Assembly (NCBI GenBank): GCA_030418545.1
Contig: QAIB01000002.1
Span: 372,001 to 436,000 of the forward strand
Source: Xenophilus aerolatus
GTDB taxonomy: Bacteria; Pseudomonadota; Gammaproteobacteria; Burkholderiales; Burkholderiaceae_C
Reading direction: 5' to 3'
DNA: 64,000 nt
Shown here: in pieces, positions 1-11,026 of the stretch
How positions within the stretch are numbered: the first letter of the stretch is position 1
Layout: the number at the start of each line of letters is the position of its first letter
Notes under the pieces: model-generated
Databases searched by the model: none
What the model was told of the DNA's origin: nothing
What the model saw: only the letters and a program-made list of their open reading frames with translations
Program-made: the position numbers and the translations under genes

Positions 1-364
1 GGGCATAGAGGCTCGCGTTGGCCGACAGCGCCCCGGCTGCCCCCAACCCCAGCGTGTAGCCGTCGGGCGCGGCGCGGGCCACCACCGTGAGCCCGACATT
101 GCCGCCCGCGCCGGGCCGGTTGTCGACCACCACCGGCTGGCCGAGGCGCTCGTTCAGGCGCGGGACCAGCATGCGGAACACGGCGTCCGAGCTGCCGCCC
201 GGTGGGAAGGTCACCACCACGCGGATCGGCTTCGTCGGGTAGTCGGGCTGGGCCTGCGATGCCAGCGGTGCGGCCAGCGCGAAAGCGCCTGCGGCCAGGG
301 CGGCCAGGGCGCGGCGGCGGGCCAGGCAGGGCCGTGCGCTTGCGCGGCCTGAAGAGGGATGCAT
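1..364 (-). CDS. Bug/TctC-family periplasmic solute receptor, 5' part only
   Basis: Periplasmic binding protein of the tripartite tricarboxylate transporter type (Bug family), which captures a small, usually carboxylate, ligand. Only the first 121 codons are present; the gene leaves the window on the left. The start at 364 gives an Arg-rich n-region and an Ala/Leu-rich signal peptide ending near LASQA, followed by the family signature [19 protein letters not shown] and [14 protein letters not shown]. It is divergent from the LysR gene at 456, so that regulator probably controls it. The ligand cannot be predicted; this family is greatly expanded in Burkholderiales and members are often separate from their permeases. 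Confidence 0.9.
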   Translation of the reverse strand, partial: MHPSSGRASARPCLARRRALAALAAGAFALAAPLASQAQPDYPTKPIRVVVTFPPGGSSDAVFRMLVPRLNERLGQPVVVDNRPGAGGNVGLTVVARAAPDGYTLGLGAAGALSANASLYA

Positions 365-455
365 GCGTGTCTCCGGTTTCGGTGTTTTCCACATTGAAAC
401 CGCGGCGCATTCATTCGTAAATCAATAAATTCGAAAGCATTCTCAATATGACCTG
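365..455. promoter_or_regulatory. divergent Bug/LysR control region
   Basis: This 91-bp gap separates the divergent starts of the Bug receptor gene and the LysR gene. It holds an AT-rich block at about 408-450 with ATTCGTAAAT and AAATTCGAA, the only such block for over 1 kb on either side. A LysR-type operator (T-N11-A) and both promoters are expected here; I cannot place the -10 and -35 boxes with certainty. Confidence 0.45.
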
Positions 456-1367
456 ATGAATACCACCTTCGCGCCCACGATCCGCCAACTGCGTGCCTTC
501 GTGCAGGTGCACCGGCTGCGCAAGCTGAGTGCCGCGGCCGAGCAGCTCTTCGTTACGCAGTCGGCCGTGAGCATGCTGATCCGGCAGCTCGAGGAGGGGC
601 TGGACGCACGGCTCTTCGATCGGACCACGCGTTCGCTCCAGCCCACGGCCGCCGCGTCGGAGATGCTGCCGGTGGCCGAGCGCATCCTGCGCGATGTCGA
701 CGCGCTGGCCACGGGCTTTCGCGAGCTGGCGCAGCTGGAGCGCGGGCGCGTCAGCATCGCCATCACGCCCACGCTGGCGTCCTTCCTGTTGCCCGAGGCG
801 ATCCGCGCCTTCGCGCGCAGTCATCCGCAGGTGCGGGTGCTGGTGGACGATTGCGCGCCCGACCAGTTCGTCTCGCGCGTGATCGGCGAGCACGTGGACT
901 TCGGCATCGGCACGCCGGAGCGGCCCGGCGCCGAGGTCGACACGCAGACGCTGCTGCGCGACCACCTGGCGCTGGTGTGCCCGCGCACGCACCGGCTGGC
1001 CAACCAGCGCTCGGTGCGCTGGCGCGCCCTGGCCGGCGAGCCGCTGACCACCGTGCGGCCGGGGTACGGCATCCGTCCGCAGATCGAGGCGGCGGCGGCA
1101 CGCGCCGGCGTCGCGCTGGACGTGGTGCACGAGGTGTCTTTCCTTTCCACCGCGCTGTGGATGACGGCCAGCGGCATGGGCGCGGCCATCATGCCCTCGG
1201 CCTTCGCGCGGGCCGCCGGCGATGCCTCGCTCGCCATCCTGCCGCTGGTTGCGCCGCGCGTGTCGCGCGACGTGTCGGTGGTCACGCGGCGCGGTCGCTC
1301 GCTGTCGGCGGCCAGCCTGAGCTTCATCCGCACCCTGCGCACGACGCTGGCCGCGCACAAGGGCTGA
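456..1367 (+). CDS. LysR-family transcriptional regulator
   Basis: A 303-residue LysR-type regulator of normal family length. An N-terminal winged helix-turn-helix spans about residues 8-67 ([20 protein letters not shown], then [18 protein letters not shown]), followed by a periplasmic-binding-protein-like effector domain from about residue 90. It is divergent from the Bug receptor gene and lies 104 bp before amiE on the same strand, so it may regulate either or both. The 1368-1471 gap holds a small inverted repeat (TACGT, 6 nt, ACGTA at 1396-1411) that could belong to amiE control. The effector is unknown. Confidence 0.93.
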   Translation: MNTTFAPTIRQLRAFVQVHRLRKLSAAAEQLFVTQSAVSMLIRQLEEGLDARLFDRTTRSLQPTAAASEMLPVAERILRDVDALATGFRELAQLERGRVSIAITPTLASFLLPEAIRAFARSHPQVRVLVDDCAPDQFVSRVIGEHVDFGIGTPERPGAEVDTQTLLRDHLALVCPRTHRLANQRSVRWRALAGEPLTTVRPGYGIRPQIEAAAARAGVALDVVHEVSFLSTALWMTASGMGAAIMPSAFARAAGDASLAILPLVAPRVSRDVSVVTRRGRSLSAASLSFIRTLRTTLAAHKG

Positions 1368-1471
1368 AGGGCGGCGCGCCACACGCGCCGCTGCGTACGT
1401 CAATCAACGTATGGGCCGGCCGCGCGGCGATTTCCAGAATGCCGGCATCGACATTCCCCCGGAGCGCAGCC

Positions 1472-2515
1472 ATGATCCACGGCGACATTTCCAGCAGCAA
1501 GGACACCGTCGGCGTCGCCGTCGTCAACTACAAGATGCCGCGCCTGCACACGCGCGCCGAGGTGCTCGCGAACGCGAAGCAGATCGCCGACATGGTGGTC
1601 GGCATGAAGGCCGGCCTGCCGGGCCTGGACCTCGTGGTCTTTCCCGAGTACAGCACGCACGGGATCATGTACGACAGCGCCGAGATGTACGAGAACGCAG
1701 CCAGCGTGCCGGGATTCGAGACCGAGATCTTCGCCGAGGCCTGCCGCAAGGCCAAGGTGTGGGGCGTGTTCTCGCTCACCGGCGAGCGCCATGAGGAGCA
1801 CCCCAACAAGGCGCCGTACAACACCCTGATCCTCATGAACGACCAGGGCGAGATCGTCCAGAAGTACCGCAAGATCATGCCCTGGGTGCCGATCGAGGGC
1901 TGGTACCCCGGCAACTGCACCTACGTGAGCGAAGGGCCCAAGGGCCTGAAGATCAGCCTCATCATCTGCGACGACGGCAACTACCCCGAGATCTGGCGCG
2001 ATTGCGCGATGAAGGGCGCCGAGCTGATCGTGCGCTGCCAGGGCTACATGTACCCGGCCAAGGAACAGCAGATCCTCATCAGCAAGGCCATGGCCTTCGC
2101 CAACAACGTGTACGTGGCGGTGGCCAACGCCAGCGGCTTCGACGGCGTGTATTCGTACTTCGGGCACTCGGCGCTGATCGGCTTCGACGGCCGCACGCTC
2201 GGCGAATGCGGCGAGGAGGAAATGGGCGTGCAGTACGCCGCCCTGTCCAAGAGCCTGATCCGGGACTTCCGCAAGAACGGGCAGAGCGAGAACCACCTCT
2301 TCAAGCTGCTGCACCGGGGCTACACCGGCGTCATCAATTCGCGCGAGGGCGACAAGGGCGTGGCCGACTGCCCCTATTCCTTCTACGGCAAGTGGGTGTC
2401 CGACCCGGAAGGCACGCGGGCGATGGTGGAGTCCTTCACGCGCAGCACCGTCGGCACCGCCGAGGCGCCGATCGAGGGCATCCCGAACGAAGAGACGGTG
2501 AACCTGCACCGCTGA
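1472..2515 (+). CDS. amiE: aliphatic amidase AmiE
   Basis: Cytoplasmic acylamide amidohydrolase of the nitrilase superfamily; hydrolyses short aliphatic amides such as acetamide to the acid and ammonia. The 347-residue product matches the usual AmiE length (about 346). The catalytic triad sits at the expected positions: Glu59 in VVFPEYS, Lys134 in KYRKIMPW and Cys166 in [10 protein letters not shown]. The start at 1472 gives [20 protein letters not shown], like known AmiE N-termini; the frame is open further upstream but that extension does not resemble AmiE. Only 23 bp separate it from the AAA+ ATPase gene, so they are probably cotranscribed. Confidence 0.96.
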   Translation: MIHGDISSSKDTVGVAVVNYKMPRLHTRAEVLANAKQIADMVVGMKAGLPGLDLVVFPEYSTHGIMYDSAEMYENAASVPGFETEIFAEACRKAKVWGVFSLTGERHEEHPNKAPYNTLILMNDQGEIVQKYRKIMPWVPIEGWYPGNCTYVSEGPKGLKISLIICDDGNYPEIWRDCAMKGAELIVRCQGYMYPAKEQQILISKAMAFANNVYVAVANASGFDGVYSYFGHSALIGFDGRTLGECGEEEMGVQYAALSKSLIRDFRKNGQSENHLFKLLHRGYTGVINSREGDKGVADCPYSFYGKWVSDPEGTRAMVESFTRSTVGTAEAPIEGIPNEETVNLHR

Positions 2516-2538
2516 CAAGCTTCTGAGCATTCGCAGGC

Positions 2539-3342
2539 ATGGACGCCCATGACCCGTTGCACGCCTGGCGCATCGCGCAGGAGCCCTTCTACAAGCCGGT
2601 GGGCGACGAATGCGCGCAGTTCGAGGCCGCCTGGTCGCGGCGCCTGCCGCTGCTGCTGAAGGGGCCGACCGGCTGCGGCAAGACCCGCTTCGTCGAGCAC
2701 ATGGCCTGGCGTCTGGGCCGGCCGCTGGTCACCGTGGCCTGCCACGAGGACACCGGCGCGGGTGACCTGGTGGGTCGCTGGCTGCTCGACGCCGACGGCA
2801 CGCGCTGGCAGGACGGCCCGCTGGCACTGGCGGCCCGCCACGGCGCCGTCTGCTACCTCGACGAACTGGCGGAGACGCGGCCGGAGACCGCCGTGGCCAT
2901 TCACCCGCTCACCGACACCCGGCGCATGCTGCCGCTGGACCGGCGCGGCGAGCTGCTGCGGGCGCATCCCGACTTCATGCTCGTGGTGTCCTTCAACCCC
3001 GGCCACGGCAGCCGGATGCTGCGCAGTGCGACGCGCCAGCGCTTCTGCGGCTTGGCCTTCGACCACCCGCAGGCCGAGGACGAGGCGCAGATCCTGATGC
3101 ACGAGGTGGGCATCGACGTCGAGCTGGCCAGCGCCCTGGTCGCGCTGGGGCGACGGTCCCGCCGGCTGGCGGGGCAGGGGCTGGAAGAGGGCGCGTCGAC
3201 GCGCATGCTGGTGCGCGCCGCGGAACTGGTGCGCGCCGGCATGGCGCCGCGCGAGGCCTGCCGCATGGCGCTGGTGGCGCCGCTGACCGACGACCCCACG
3301 CTGTCCGAGGCGCTGGGCGCGGCCATCGATGCCTCGTTCTGA
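2539..3342 (+). CDS. MoxR-type AAA+ ATPase, NorQ/NirQ/CbbQ-like
   Basis: A 267-residue AAA+ ATPase of the MoxR class, closest in build to NorQ/NirQ/CbbQ. Walker A is GPTGCGKT (residues 42-49), Walker B is the AVCYLDELAE block near residues 103-112, and an arginine-rich sensor region follows around RSATRQRF. In known systems these ATPases work with a VWA-domain partner to mature or reactivate a metalloenzyme (NO reductase, Rubisco). The partner is present: the next gene overlaps by 14 bp. No NO reductase or Rubisco gene is nearby; the only enzyme next door is AmiE. The actual target is therefore unknown. Confidence 0.88.
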   Translation: MDAHDPLHAWRIAQEPFYKPVGDECAQFEAAWSRRLPLLLKGPTGCGKTRFVEHMAWRLGRPLVTVACHEDTGAGDLVGRWLLDADGTRWQDGPLALAARHGAVCYLDELAETRPETAVAIHPLTDTRRMLPLDRRGELLRAHPDFMLVVSFNPGHGSRMLRSATRQRFCGLAFDHPQAEDEAQILMHEVGIDVELASALVALGRRSRRLAGQGLEEGASTRMLVRAAELVRAGMAPREACRMALVAPLTDDPTLSEALGAAIDASF

Positions 3343-4927
3343 GGCGCTGCCTGCGGCGCCGGGCCATGCGGTGCTGGAGCCTTACCTGCGGCTGCTTTGG
3401 AACATCGCGCCGCCGATCCATGCGCCGGCGCCGGGCGCAGACGCCGATACGGCCCCATTCCTGACGGAACAGGGCCTGCACCTTCCGTCGCCACCGACCG
3501 GACTCGAGGGCGCCGATGCCTGCGCGTGGCAGCGCGCTGCCGCGGCGCATGCGGCCGCCCACCTGGTGTTTTCGCGCCGCCTCTTCGCGCGCGTCGGTGT
3601 GGCGCCCGTCACGCAGGCCCTGGTCGACGTGCTGGAGGACGCCCGCGTCGAGGCCCTGGCGCGGCGCGCGCTGCCCGGTCTGCGCGCACTGTGGACGCGC
3701 TGGCACACCGCATCGCCCGCCGATGGCCAGGGCTTCGCGGCGCTCCTGGCACGGCTCGCACGTGCCCTGGCCGACCCCGGCTACGACGACCCGCATCCCT
3801 GGGTGCGCAAGGGCCGGGCGCTGTTCTTCCTCGACGCAGCAGGGGACGTGGTCTCACCGGCGCAGGGCCTGGCGCTGCGGCGCATGGCCTCCGCGCTCGG
3901 GCACGACCTCGGCCAGATGCGCATGGCCTTCGACCCGCGCACGCACCGCATCGTGCCTTCGTACCGAGACGACAACCGCTGGCTGTGGCTGGCGCCCGAG
4001 CAGGAGCAGGCGGCGCGGCCACCCGGACTCTCGCCGTCGCCGCAGGACGAAGCTGCGCCGGATGCTGCGCTCGTGCCGCCCGAGCGTGTTTATCCCGAAT
4101 GGGATGCGCGCATCGGCCGCCTCAGGGCGTCATGGTGCGAAGTGCGCGAGCGCCTGCCGTCGCCGGCCCCTGCGCGTGCGGCCGCAGCACAGCCCGCAGG
4201 GCTGCAGGCCTCCCTGCTTGCGGCCCTGCGCCGCCTGGCGCGGGCGCCGTCGCGCCGCGCGGGGCTGCGGTCGCTGGACGGTGAGGGCATCGACCTCGAC
4301 GCCGCCATCGAGGCCGCGGCGGCGCGGCGGCACCGTCTGCCCTTCGACCCGCGCGTGCACCGCCGCCCGATCACGACGCCGGAGCGCGGGGCGGCCTTCC
4401 TGCTGATCGACACCTCGGCCTCGAGCGAGGCCAGCCTGCCGCTCGCGCTGGCCGCGGCCGAAGCACTCGCGCAGGCGCTCGGCGACGCGGGCTGGTGCGT
4501 GATGGTGCAGGGCTTCGAGTCGCAGGGCCGGCGTGCCGTGACGCTGTGGCGGGTGCTCGACGCCGGCGAGCGCTGGAACGATCACGCGCGGGGCCGCCTG
4601 CACGCGCTGCGCGCGGCGCATTCCACGCGCCTGGGCGCCGCCCTGCGCCATGCCACCGGGCTGCTGGCGGCCTGGCCGGCGTCGCGACGCGTGCTGTGGC
4701 TGCTGGGCGATGCCGATGCGCACGACATCGACATCCACGAGCCCGGCTACCTCGCGGCCGACGCGCGACACGCGGTGCAGGCGGCTCGTCGGCAGGGCAT
4801 CGGCATGCGTGCGCTGGTCTGCGCCGACGACGACGGCAGCGCTGCGGCACGCATCTTCGGCCCCGGCGGCTGGGCACGGGTGCGCAGCCTGCAGGAACTG
4901 CCACAGGTGCTGGGCGGACCGGGCTGA
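3329..4927 (+). CDS. VWA-domain protein, NorD/CbbO-like
   Basis: A 532-residue partner of the preceding ATPase. The C-terminal von Willebrand A domain carries the MIDAS motif DTSAS at residues 361-365 and a NorD-like end with LLGDADAHDIDIHEPGYLAADARHA written here in part as DADAHDIDIHEPGY. The N-terminal 350 residues are the poorly conserved NorD/CbbO helical region. The ATG lies inside the last codons of the ATPase gene (14-bp overlap), so translation is coupled. In characterised pairs the VWA protein bridges the ATPase to its target enzyme. The target here is not evident from the neighbourhood. Confidence 0.85.
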   Translation: MPRSEALPAAPGHAVLEPYLRLLWNIAPPIHAPAPGADADTAPFLTEQGLHLPSPPTGLEGADACAWQRAAAAHAAAHLVFSRRLFARVGVAPVTQALVDVLEDARVEALARRALPGLRALWTRWHTASPADGQGFAALLARLARALADPGYDDPHPWVRKGRALFFLDAAGDVVSPAQGLALRRMASALGHDLGQMRMAFDPRTHRIVPSYRDDNRWLWLAPEQEQAARPPGLSPSPQDEAAPDAALVPPERVYPEWDARIGRLRASWCEVRERLPSPAPARAAAAQPAGLQASLLAALRRLARAPSRRAGLRSLDGEGIDLDAAIEAAAARRHRLPFDPRVHRRPITTPERGAAFLLIDTSASSEASLPLALAAAEALAQALGDAGWCVMVQGFESQGRRAVTLWRVLDAGERWNDHARGRLHALRAAHSTRLGAALRHATGLLAAWPASRRVLWLLGDADAHDIDIHEPGYLAADARHAVQAARRQGIGMRALVCADDDGSAAARIFGPGGWARVRSLQELPQVLGGPG

Positions 4928-4988
4928 GACGAGTCCGACTGCCTGGGTCCTGCCGAGTGCCGATCAGGCCTTTCGCGCGCCAGGCCCA

Positions 4989-5852
4989 TCACGCCGGCAG
5001 CGGACGCGGTGCCGCCGGCAAACCGTGGGGCATGGGTGTTCGCGCGAGGATGGGCATCCAGTTCGCCTGCCACTGCGCGAGCGCCGCACCACCGCGCCCG
5101 AACGCCAGGTCGAGGAACGCCAGGGCCAGATCCGCCGTGGCGGCCTTCACCTTGACGTTCAGCCCTGGCCCGCCGGTCAGCCGACGGTCGGTGAACATGC
5201 TGTGAGAGCCGCCATGGAAAACGGCCAGCAGCTTGTGCGGGTGGGGAATGGCGTCGAACACGGCCAGCCGATCCGCCATGCCGGAGCGATAGCCCGGAAT
5301 CTCGATGACATCGTCGGTCGCCGTCACGTGGACGGTCGGCACAGCGACCTTGCGCAGCACGGCCGCCAGATCGGGCTCGTTGTAGAAGGGCGGCGCGGAG
5401 ATGATGACTGCGGCAGCAAAGCGCGGGTCGTGGCAACCGACGGTCTGGCCGTCCCTGACGACCTCTGCACCGATCGCGAGCAGCGTGGTGTTCGCACCGT
5501 ACGAGTGGCCCGCCGCGATCAGTTGCTGCCGGTTCACTGCGGCACAGCGCTCGCCGATCTCCTCCGAGAGCATTCGATCGAGCGCAAATCGCAGGTCGGC
5601 AGCACGCGCAATCGCCTCTTGCTCCTGCGCCGCTGCCTGCAGGCGGCCGACCACACCGAACGGGTTGCCCGACCAGAGCCTCGCATCGCTGCCCACGTGC
5701 TGGACGTGCAGGCTGGCGACGCCATGACTCGACCAGTGCCTTCCAAGATAGCTGTAGCCCTGTCGCGAGCCGCCGATGCCATGCGAGAACACGACCAAGG
5801 GCACCGTGCCCTCGGGCGTGGCTCCCGCCGGCCAGTACAGCCGCGCCGGCAC
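4989..5852 (-). CDS. alpha/beta hydrolase, probably N-terminally truncated
   Basis: Hydrolase of the chlorophyllase/dienelactone-hydrolase type. Motifs are VVFSHGIGGS (oxyanion-hole region), the nucleophile elbow GHSYGA (Ser) and a late TDDV/GGSHSMF segment that can supply the acid and His. The only start in frame that keeps the domain is a GTG at 5852. Homology-like sequence continues upstream in the same frame (DWVDPARSRPVPARLYWPAG, from about 5882) and then becomes arbitrary before a stop at 5927. The natural 5' end therefore seems to be missing, lost at a junction with the TetR remnant near 5883-5890. Activity is possible if the GTG is used. Confidence 0.75.
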   Translation of the reverse strand: MPARLYWPAGATPEGTVPLVVFSHGIGGSRQGYSYLGRHWSSHGVASLHVQHVGSDARLWSGNPFGVVGRLQAAAQEQEAIARAADLRFALDRMLSEEIGERCAAVNRQQLIAAGHSYGANTTLLAIGAEVVRDGQTVGCHDPRFAAAVIISAPPFYNEPDLAAVLRKVAVPTVHVTATDDVIEIPGYRSGMADRLAVFDAIPHPHKLLAVFHGGSHSMFTDRRLTGGPGLNVKVKAATADLALAFLDLAFGRGGAALAQWQANWMPILARTPMPHGLPAAPRPLPA

Positions 5853-5887
5853 CGGCCGGGAGCGCGCGGGATCGACCCAGTCGCGGG

Positions 5888-6277
5888 ATGGAAGCCGATT
5901 CGGCCGAGTTGATCGCCGAACTGCTCAAGACATCGCCAGACGTGCCGCCGCTGGACGCCGTCCGCGATGTGATGGTCAAGCGCATTGCCCGCTACACGAC
6001 CGAGCAGATGACGGCCATCGACAACCTCATGCTCTCGAGCGAATCGCTGCTCGCACGCAAGCAGGCGTTCTACGCGAAGCAGGAGCAGGCGCTGTTTCTC
6101 GCGCTGCGTGAGGTCTGGCGGCAGCCCGAACGGCAGAGCGCGCTTCGGATGGTGGCCATGGTGTCCGTCGGCGCCATGAGGCTGGCGCTGCAGGCCTGGC
6201 GGGAGCAGACCGGCAAGCGAAAGCCCGCGGCCCAGTTTTTGCGCGACGCGTTCGACAGTCTTCGAACAGGGCTTTGA
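5888..6277 (+). pseudogene. TetR-family regulator remnant lacking its DNA-binding domain
   Basis: A 129-codon reading frame that resembles only the C-terminal ligand/dimer domain of a TetR regulator, with endings typical of the family (LRMVAMVSVGAMRLALQAW). TetR proteins are normally about 190-220 residues with an N-terminal helix-turn-helix of about 50 residues; none is encoded here or in any frame just upstream. The frame begins head-to-head with the truncated hydrolase gene, with about 35 bp between them. The simplest reading is that a deletion removed both 5' ends and the shared promoter region of a divergent regulator-hydrolase pair. It ends 40 bp before the convergent aldo-keto reductase gene. 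Confidence 0.7.
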
Positions 6278-6317
6278 CCGCGAACGCGGCGCGAGGCAAG
6301 AGCAGGGCGCTTGTGAA

Positions 6318-7421
6318 CTACAGCGCGTTGCGTGCCCTCAACGAGGCCTGCCCGCGTCGAATGAAGCCCTGGTACTGCCCTTCCTTGCCGGGATACCAGG
6401 GCATCGACGCAATCCCGGTGAATCCGGGGAGACGTTCGATGTGCCGCAGCATCCTTTCGCGCATGGCGGCGTCGGGCAGCGGGCCTCTCAACGCCCCCAC
6501 ATTCTCTGCCGCATGCTCGGGATTGGCCGTGGAACTCAGGCAGCAGGTGACGGCGGGATGCGACATCACGAACTTCAGGAAGTACTGCGCCCAGTTCTCG
6601 ATGCCGTACTCGCGCGCGAACGCCGGAACGGGTTGGCCTTCGACCACCTTGTGCAGCCGTCCCTTCTCCATCGCCATGTTGACCAGCACGCCGACGCCGT
6701 GCTCCCGGGCCGCCGGAAACACGCGCTTCTCGGCATTGCGGTTGAAGATGGAGTAGTTCACCTGGACGAAGTCCACGCTGCCGCGATCGATCCATTGCGC
6801 CAGCAGATCGTGATAGTCGCTTTCGTGGTGGGTGACGCCCACGAGCCGGATCCGCCCCTCCTTCTTCCAGACATTCAGCAAGGGCAGCACGGCATCGGCG
6901 TTGACGATGCTGTGGCATTGCATGAGGTCGAAGCGCTCGCGCCAGAGGCGCAACTGCGACTGCTCGAGGCTCCGGTTGGCGTGGCTCTCGTCGGTCAGGT
7001 AGTCGCCGGTGGTCCAGAGCTTGTTGGCCACGAAGAGCTCGGCATTGATGCCCAGGCCGGTGATGAAGTCGCCGACGGTGGTCTCGCCGCTTCCGTAGAG
7101 CGGCGAGGTGTCGAGCAGGCGCACGCCACCGTCCCAGTAGCGCTTGACCACTTCACGCAGGTTCTCGCGAGGCTGCCCCGGCAAAGCGTCGAAGGTCAGG
7201 AAGGTTCCGAGCCCGAGGGCCGAGACCGTTTCGCCGGTGCGCGCAATGGTCTTGGTCAGCACACCGGCGGGCGGCGGCGGCGGGGTCGATGGCGCGGACG
7301 GCGACGTCGCCTGCTGGCTGTGGGCGGAGAAGGTGGGCAGCGCCAGGGGCAGCGCGGCCGCGATGCCGGTGCCCGCCTGCAACAGCCTGCGCCGCGTGGA
7401 AGAAAAAGGAGGAGTGGTCAT
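6318..7421 (-). CDS. exported aldo-keto reductase (Tat signal)
   Basis: A 367-residue NAD(P)H-dependent aldo-keto reductase. The catalytic tetrad is recognisable at Asp104, Tyr109 (DTSPLYGSGE), Lys134 (VANKLW) and His170 (DLMQCHSIV). The N-terminus is a twin-arginine signal, STRRRLLQAG at residues 8-17, followed by a hydrophobic stretch and a Pro/Ser-rich linker to about residue 52. This predicts export of the folded, cofactor-loaded enzyme to the periplasm. It is divergent from the LysR gene at 7554 across 132 bp, so the two are probably a regulator-target pair. The substrate is unknown. Confidence 0.88.
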   Translation of the reverse strand: MTTPPFSSTRRRLLQAGTGIAAALPLALPTFSAHSQQATSPSAPSTPPPPPAGVLTKTIARTGETVSALGLGTFLTFDALPGQPRENLREVVKRYWDGGVRLLDTSPLYGSGETTVGDFITGLGINAELFVANKLWTTGDYLTDESHANRSLEQSQLRLWRERFDLMQCHSIVNADAVLPLLNVWKKEGRIRLVGVTHHESDYHDLLAQWIDRGSVDFVQVNYSIFNRNAEKRVFPAAREHGVGVLVNMAMEKGRLHKVVEGQPVPAFAREYGIENWAQYFLKFVMSHPAVTCCLSSTANPEHAAENVGALRGPLPDAAMRERMLRHIERLPGFTGIASMPWYPGKEGQYQGFIRRGQASLRARNAL

Positions 7422-7553
7422 TGCTGTCCTTGTGTGCAGCCGATGTGGCTTGCGTGAATTCGATACGACGACATCGACGTGCGAATGCTAGGAGCTCGAT
7501 CTGCGGCACACTAGATGGACAATCAGACATGGGCTGTTTACCGGGATTCAACA

Positions 7554-8453
7554 ATGGACAGATCGGTCCTGCCGGACCTCGACATGTTCTCTGCGGTGGC
7601 GAGGCATCGGAGCTTCCGTGCTGCGGCGGCCGAGAAGGGGGTTTCGGTCTCGCTCGTCAGCAAGACCATCCGTCGTCTGGAAGAGGAGTTGGGCGTCACC
7701 CTGCTCACGCGAACGACGCGCAGCGTCAGGCCCACGGCGGCCGGCAACGACCTGCTCGCGCAGCTCGAGCCCAGCCTGGCGACCATCAGGGGTGCACTCG
7801 AACGGCTGAACCAGCACCGCGGGTCTCCGCTGGGCACGTTGAAGATCAACGCGCCGGCGCCGATCGCGCAGTTCCTGCTGGCCGGCCTGGCCGCGCGCTT
7901 CACCGCGATGCACCCCGGTGTATCGGTGGAGATCACGGCCGATGCAGCGATGGCCGACATCGTCCGGGATGGCTACGACGCGGGCGTGCGCATCACCAAG
8001 GACCTGCAGCAGGACATGATCGCGGTCCGGATCGGGCCGCCGCAGCGTTATGCGGTGGTGGGCTCGCCGGCCTATTTCAAGCGGCGACCCGTACCGCAAT
8101 CGCCCCGCGATCTCGCAGGACACGACTGCATTCGCCGCCGATTCCCGGCGGGAGGCTTGCAGGAGTGGGCCTTCCAGCGCCGCAACGCCGCGCCCGAGAT
8201 GCCCGCGGCGCGGCTCATCGTCAACGATGCCCAGATCGCCGTGAACGCTGCCGCGGCCGGAGGAGGGCTCGCCTACGTGCACGAGAAGTACGTCGAGCGC
8301 GAGCTGGCCGATGGAGACCTGGTGCGGGTGCTGCAGGCGTGGTCGCCTGGCATCGGCGCCCCGTATCTCTACTACCCCAGGCAGCGCTTCCTTTCCGCGG
8401 CCTTGCGGGCATTTGTCGACTTCGCGCGATCTTCCGCGGCAGAAAGGCCATAG
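7554..8453 (+). CDS. LysR-family transcriptional regulator
   Basis: A 299-residue LysR regulator. The helix-turn-helix region reads [20 protein letters not shown], then [20 protein letters not shown], ending in RSVRPTAAG; the effector domain follows. I chose the ATG at 7554 ([12 protein letters not shown]) because family members start about 8 residues before this motif; an in-frame ATG at 7515 would add 13 atypical residues. It is divergent from the exported aldo-keto reductase and likely controls it. It ends 67 bp before the stop of the convergent icd gene, with icd's terminator between them. Confidence 0.9.
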   Translation: MDRSVLPDLDMFSAVARHRSFRAAAAEKGVSVSLVSKTIRRLEEELGVTLLTRTTRSVRPTAAGNDLLAQLEPSLATIRGALERLNQHRGSPLGTLKINAPAPIAQFLLAGLAARFTAMHPGVSVEITADAAMADIVRDGYDAGVRITKDLQQDMIAVRIGPPQRYAVVGSPAYFKRRPVPQSPRDLAGHDCIRRRFPAGGLQEWAFQRRNAAPEMPAARLIVNDAQIAVNAAAAGGGLAYVHEKYVERELADGDLVRVLQAWSPGIGAPYLYYPRQRFLSAALRAFVDFARSSAAERP

Positions 8454-8462
8454 CAGCAAATG

Positions 8463-8488
8463 AAAAAAGCCGTCCCGAAGGACGGCTT
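8463..8488 (-). terminator. intrinsic terminator of icd
   Basis: Read on the minus strand: a perfect 9-bp stem AAGCCGTCC / GGACGGCTT closed by the stable tetraloop TTCG, followed by a run of T. It lies 33 bp after the icd stop codon and suits icd; the opposite strand has no T-run after the stem. Confidence 0.9.
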
Positions 8489-8520
8489 GGCGCTCGCGCT
8501 CGACGCGCGTGGGCAGCGAC

Positions 8521-10758
<2,238 letters not shown>

Positions 10759-10943
10759 GGCGCTGGATGTCCTTGGGAAGATGGTGAACGGAACGGGCCG
10801 GCGGGCATTGTCGCGCCGAATGCGGCGCGGCCCGGCGCGGCGGGGCCGGCGACGGCAACCGCGAAGTATGCCGCGCCGCTGCGGCGTACGCGCCGCCGGT
10901 CTCACTCGCCGCAGGGCCGCGCTCGGAATTCAGGACCCGATCG

Positions 10944-10994
10944 GCCTGCAGCGCCCATGTGACGGGCGCCAGGCGCTATCGAAAGCGTAGCAAC
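10944..10994. repeat. dispersed GC-hairpin plus GCTAT-N7-GTAGC element (intergenic copy)
   Basis: Contains CCTGCAGCGCCC, a short loop and CGGGCGCCAGG, directly followed by the 17-nt motif GCTAT-CGAAAGC-GTAGC at 10975-10991. Copies at 29722-29767 and 63500-63559 have the same two-part structure. It lies between icd and the biotin carboxylase gene. Confidence 0.6.
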
Positions 10995-11026
10995 CGGCGT
11001 GCCGTGCCGGCGCCGGACGCCCGGGT

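Noticed and set aside
1396-1411. Inverted repeat TACGT/ACGTA before amiE as a defined operator
   Set aside because: Too short to separate from chance in this composition; mentioned under the LysR gene only.
10759-10905. N-terminal extension of icd to 10905
   Set aside because: Arg/Pro-rich and not homologous; the ATG at 10758 has a good ribosome-binding site and the family N-terminus.
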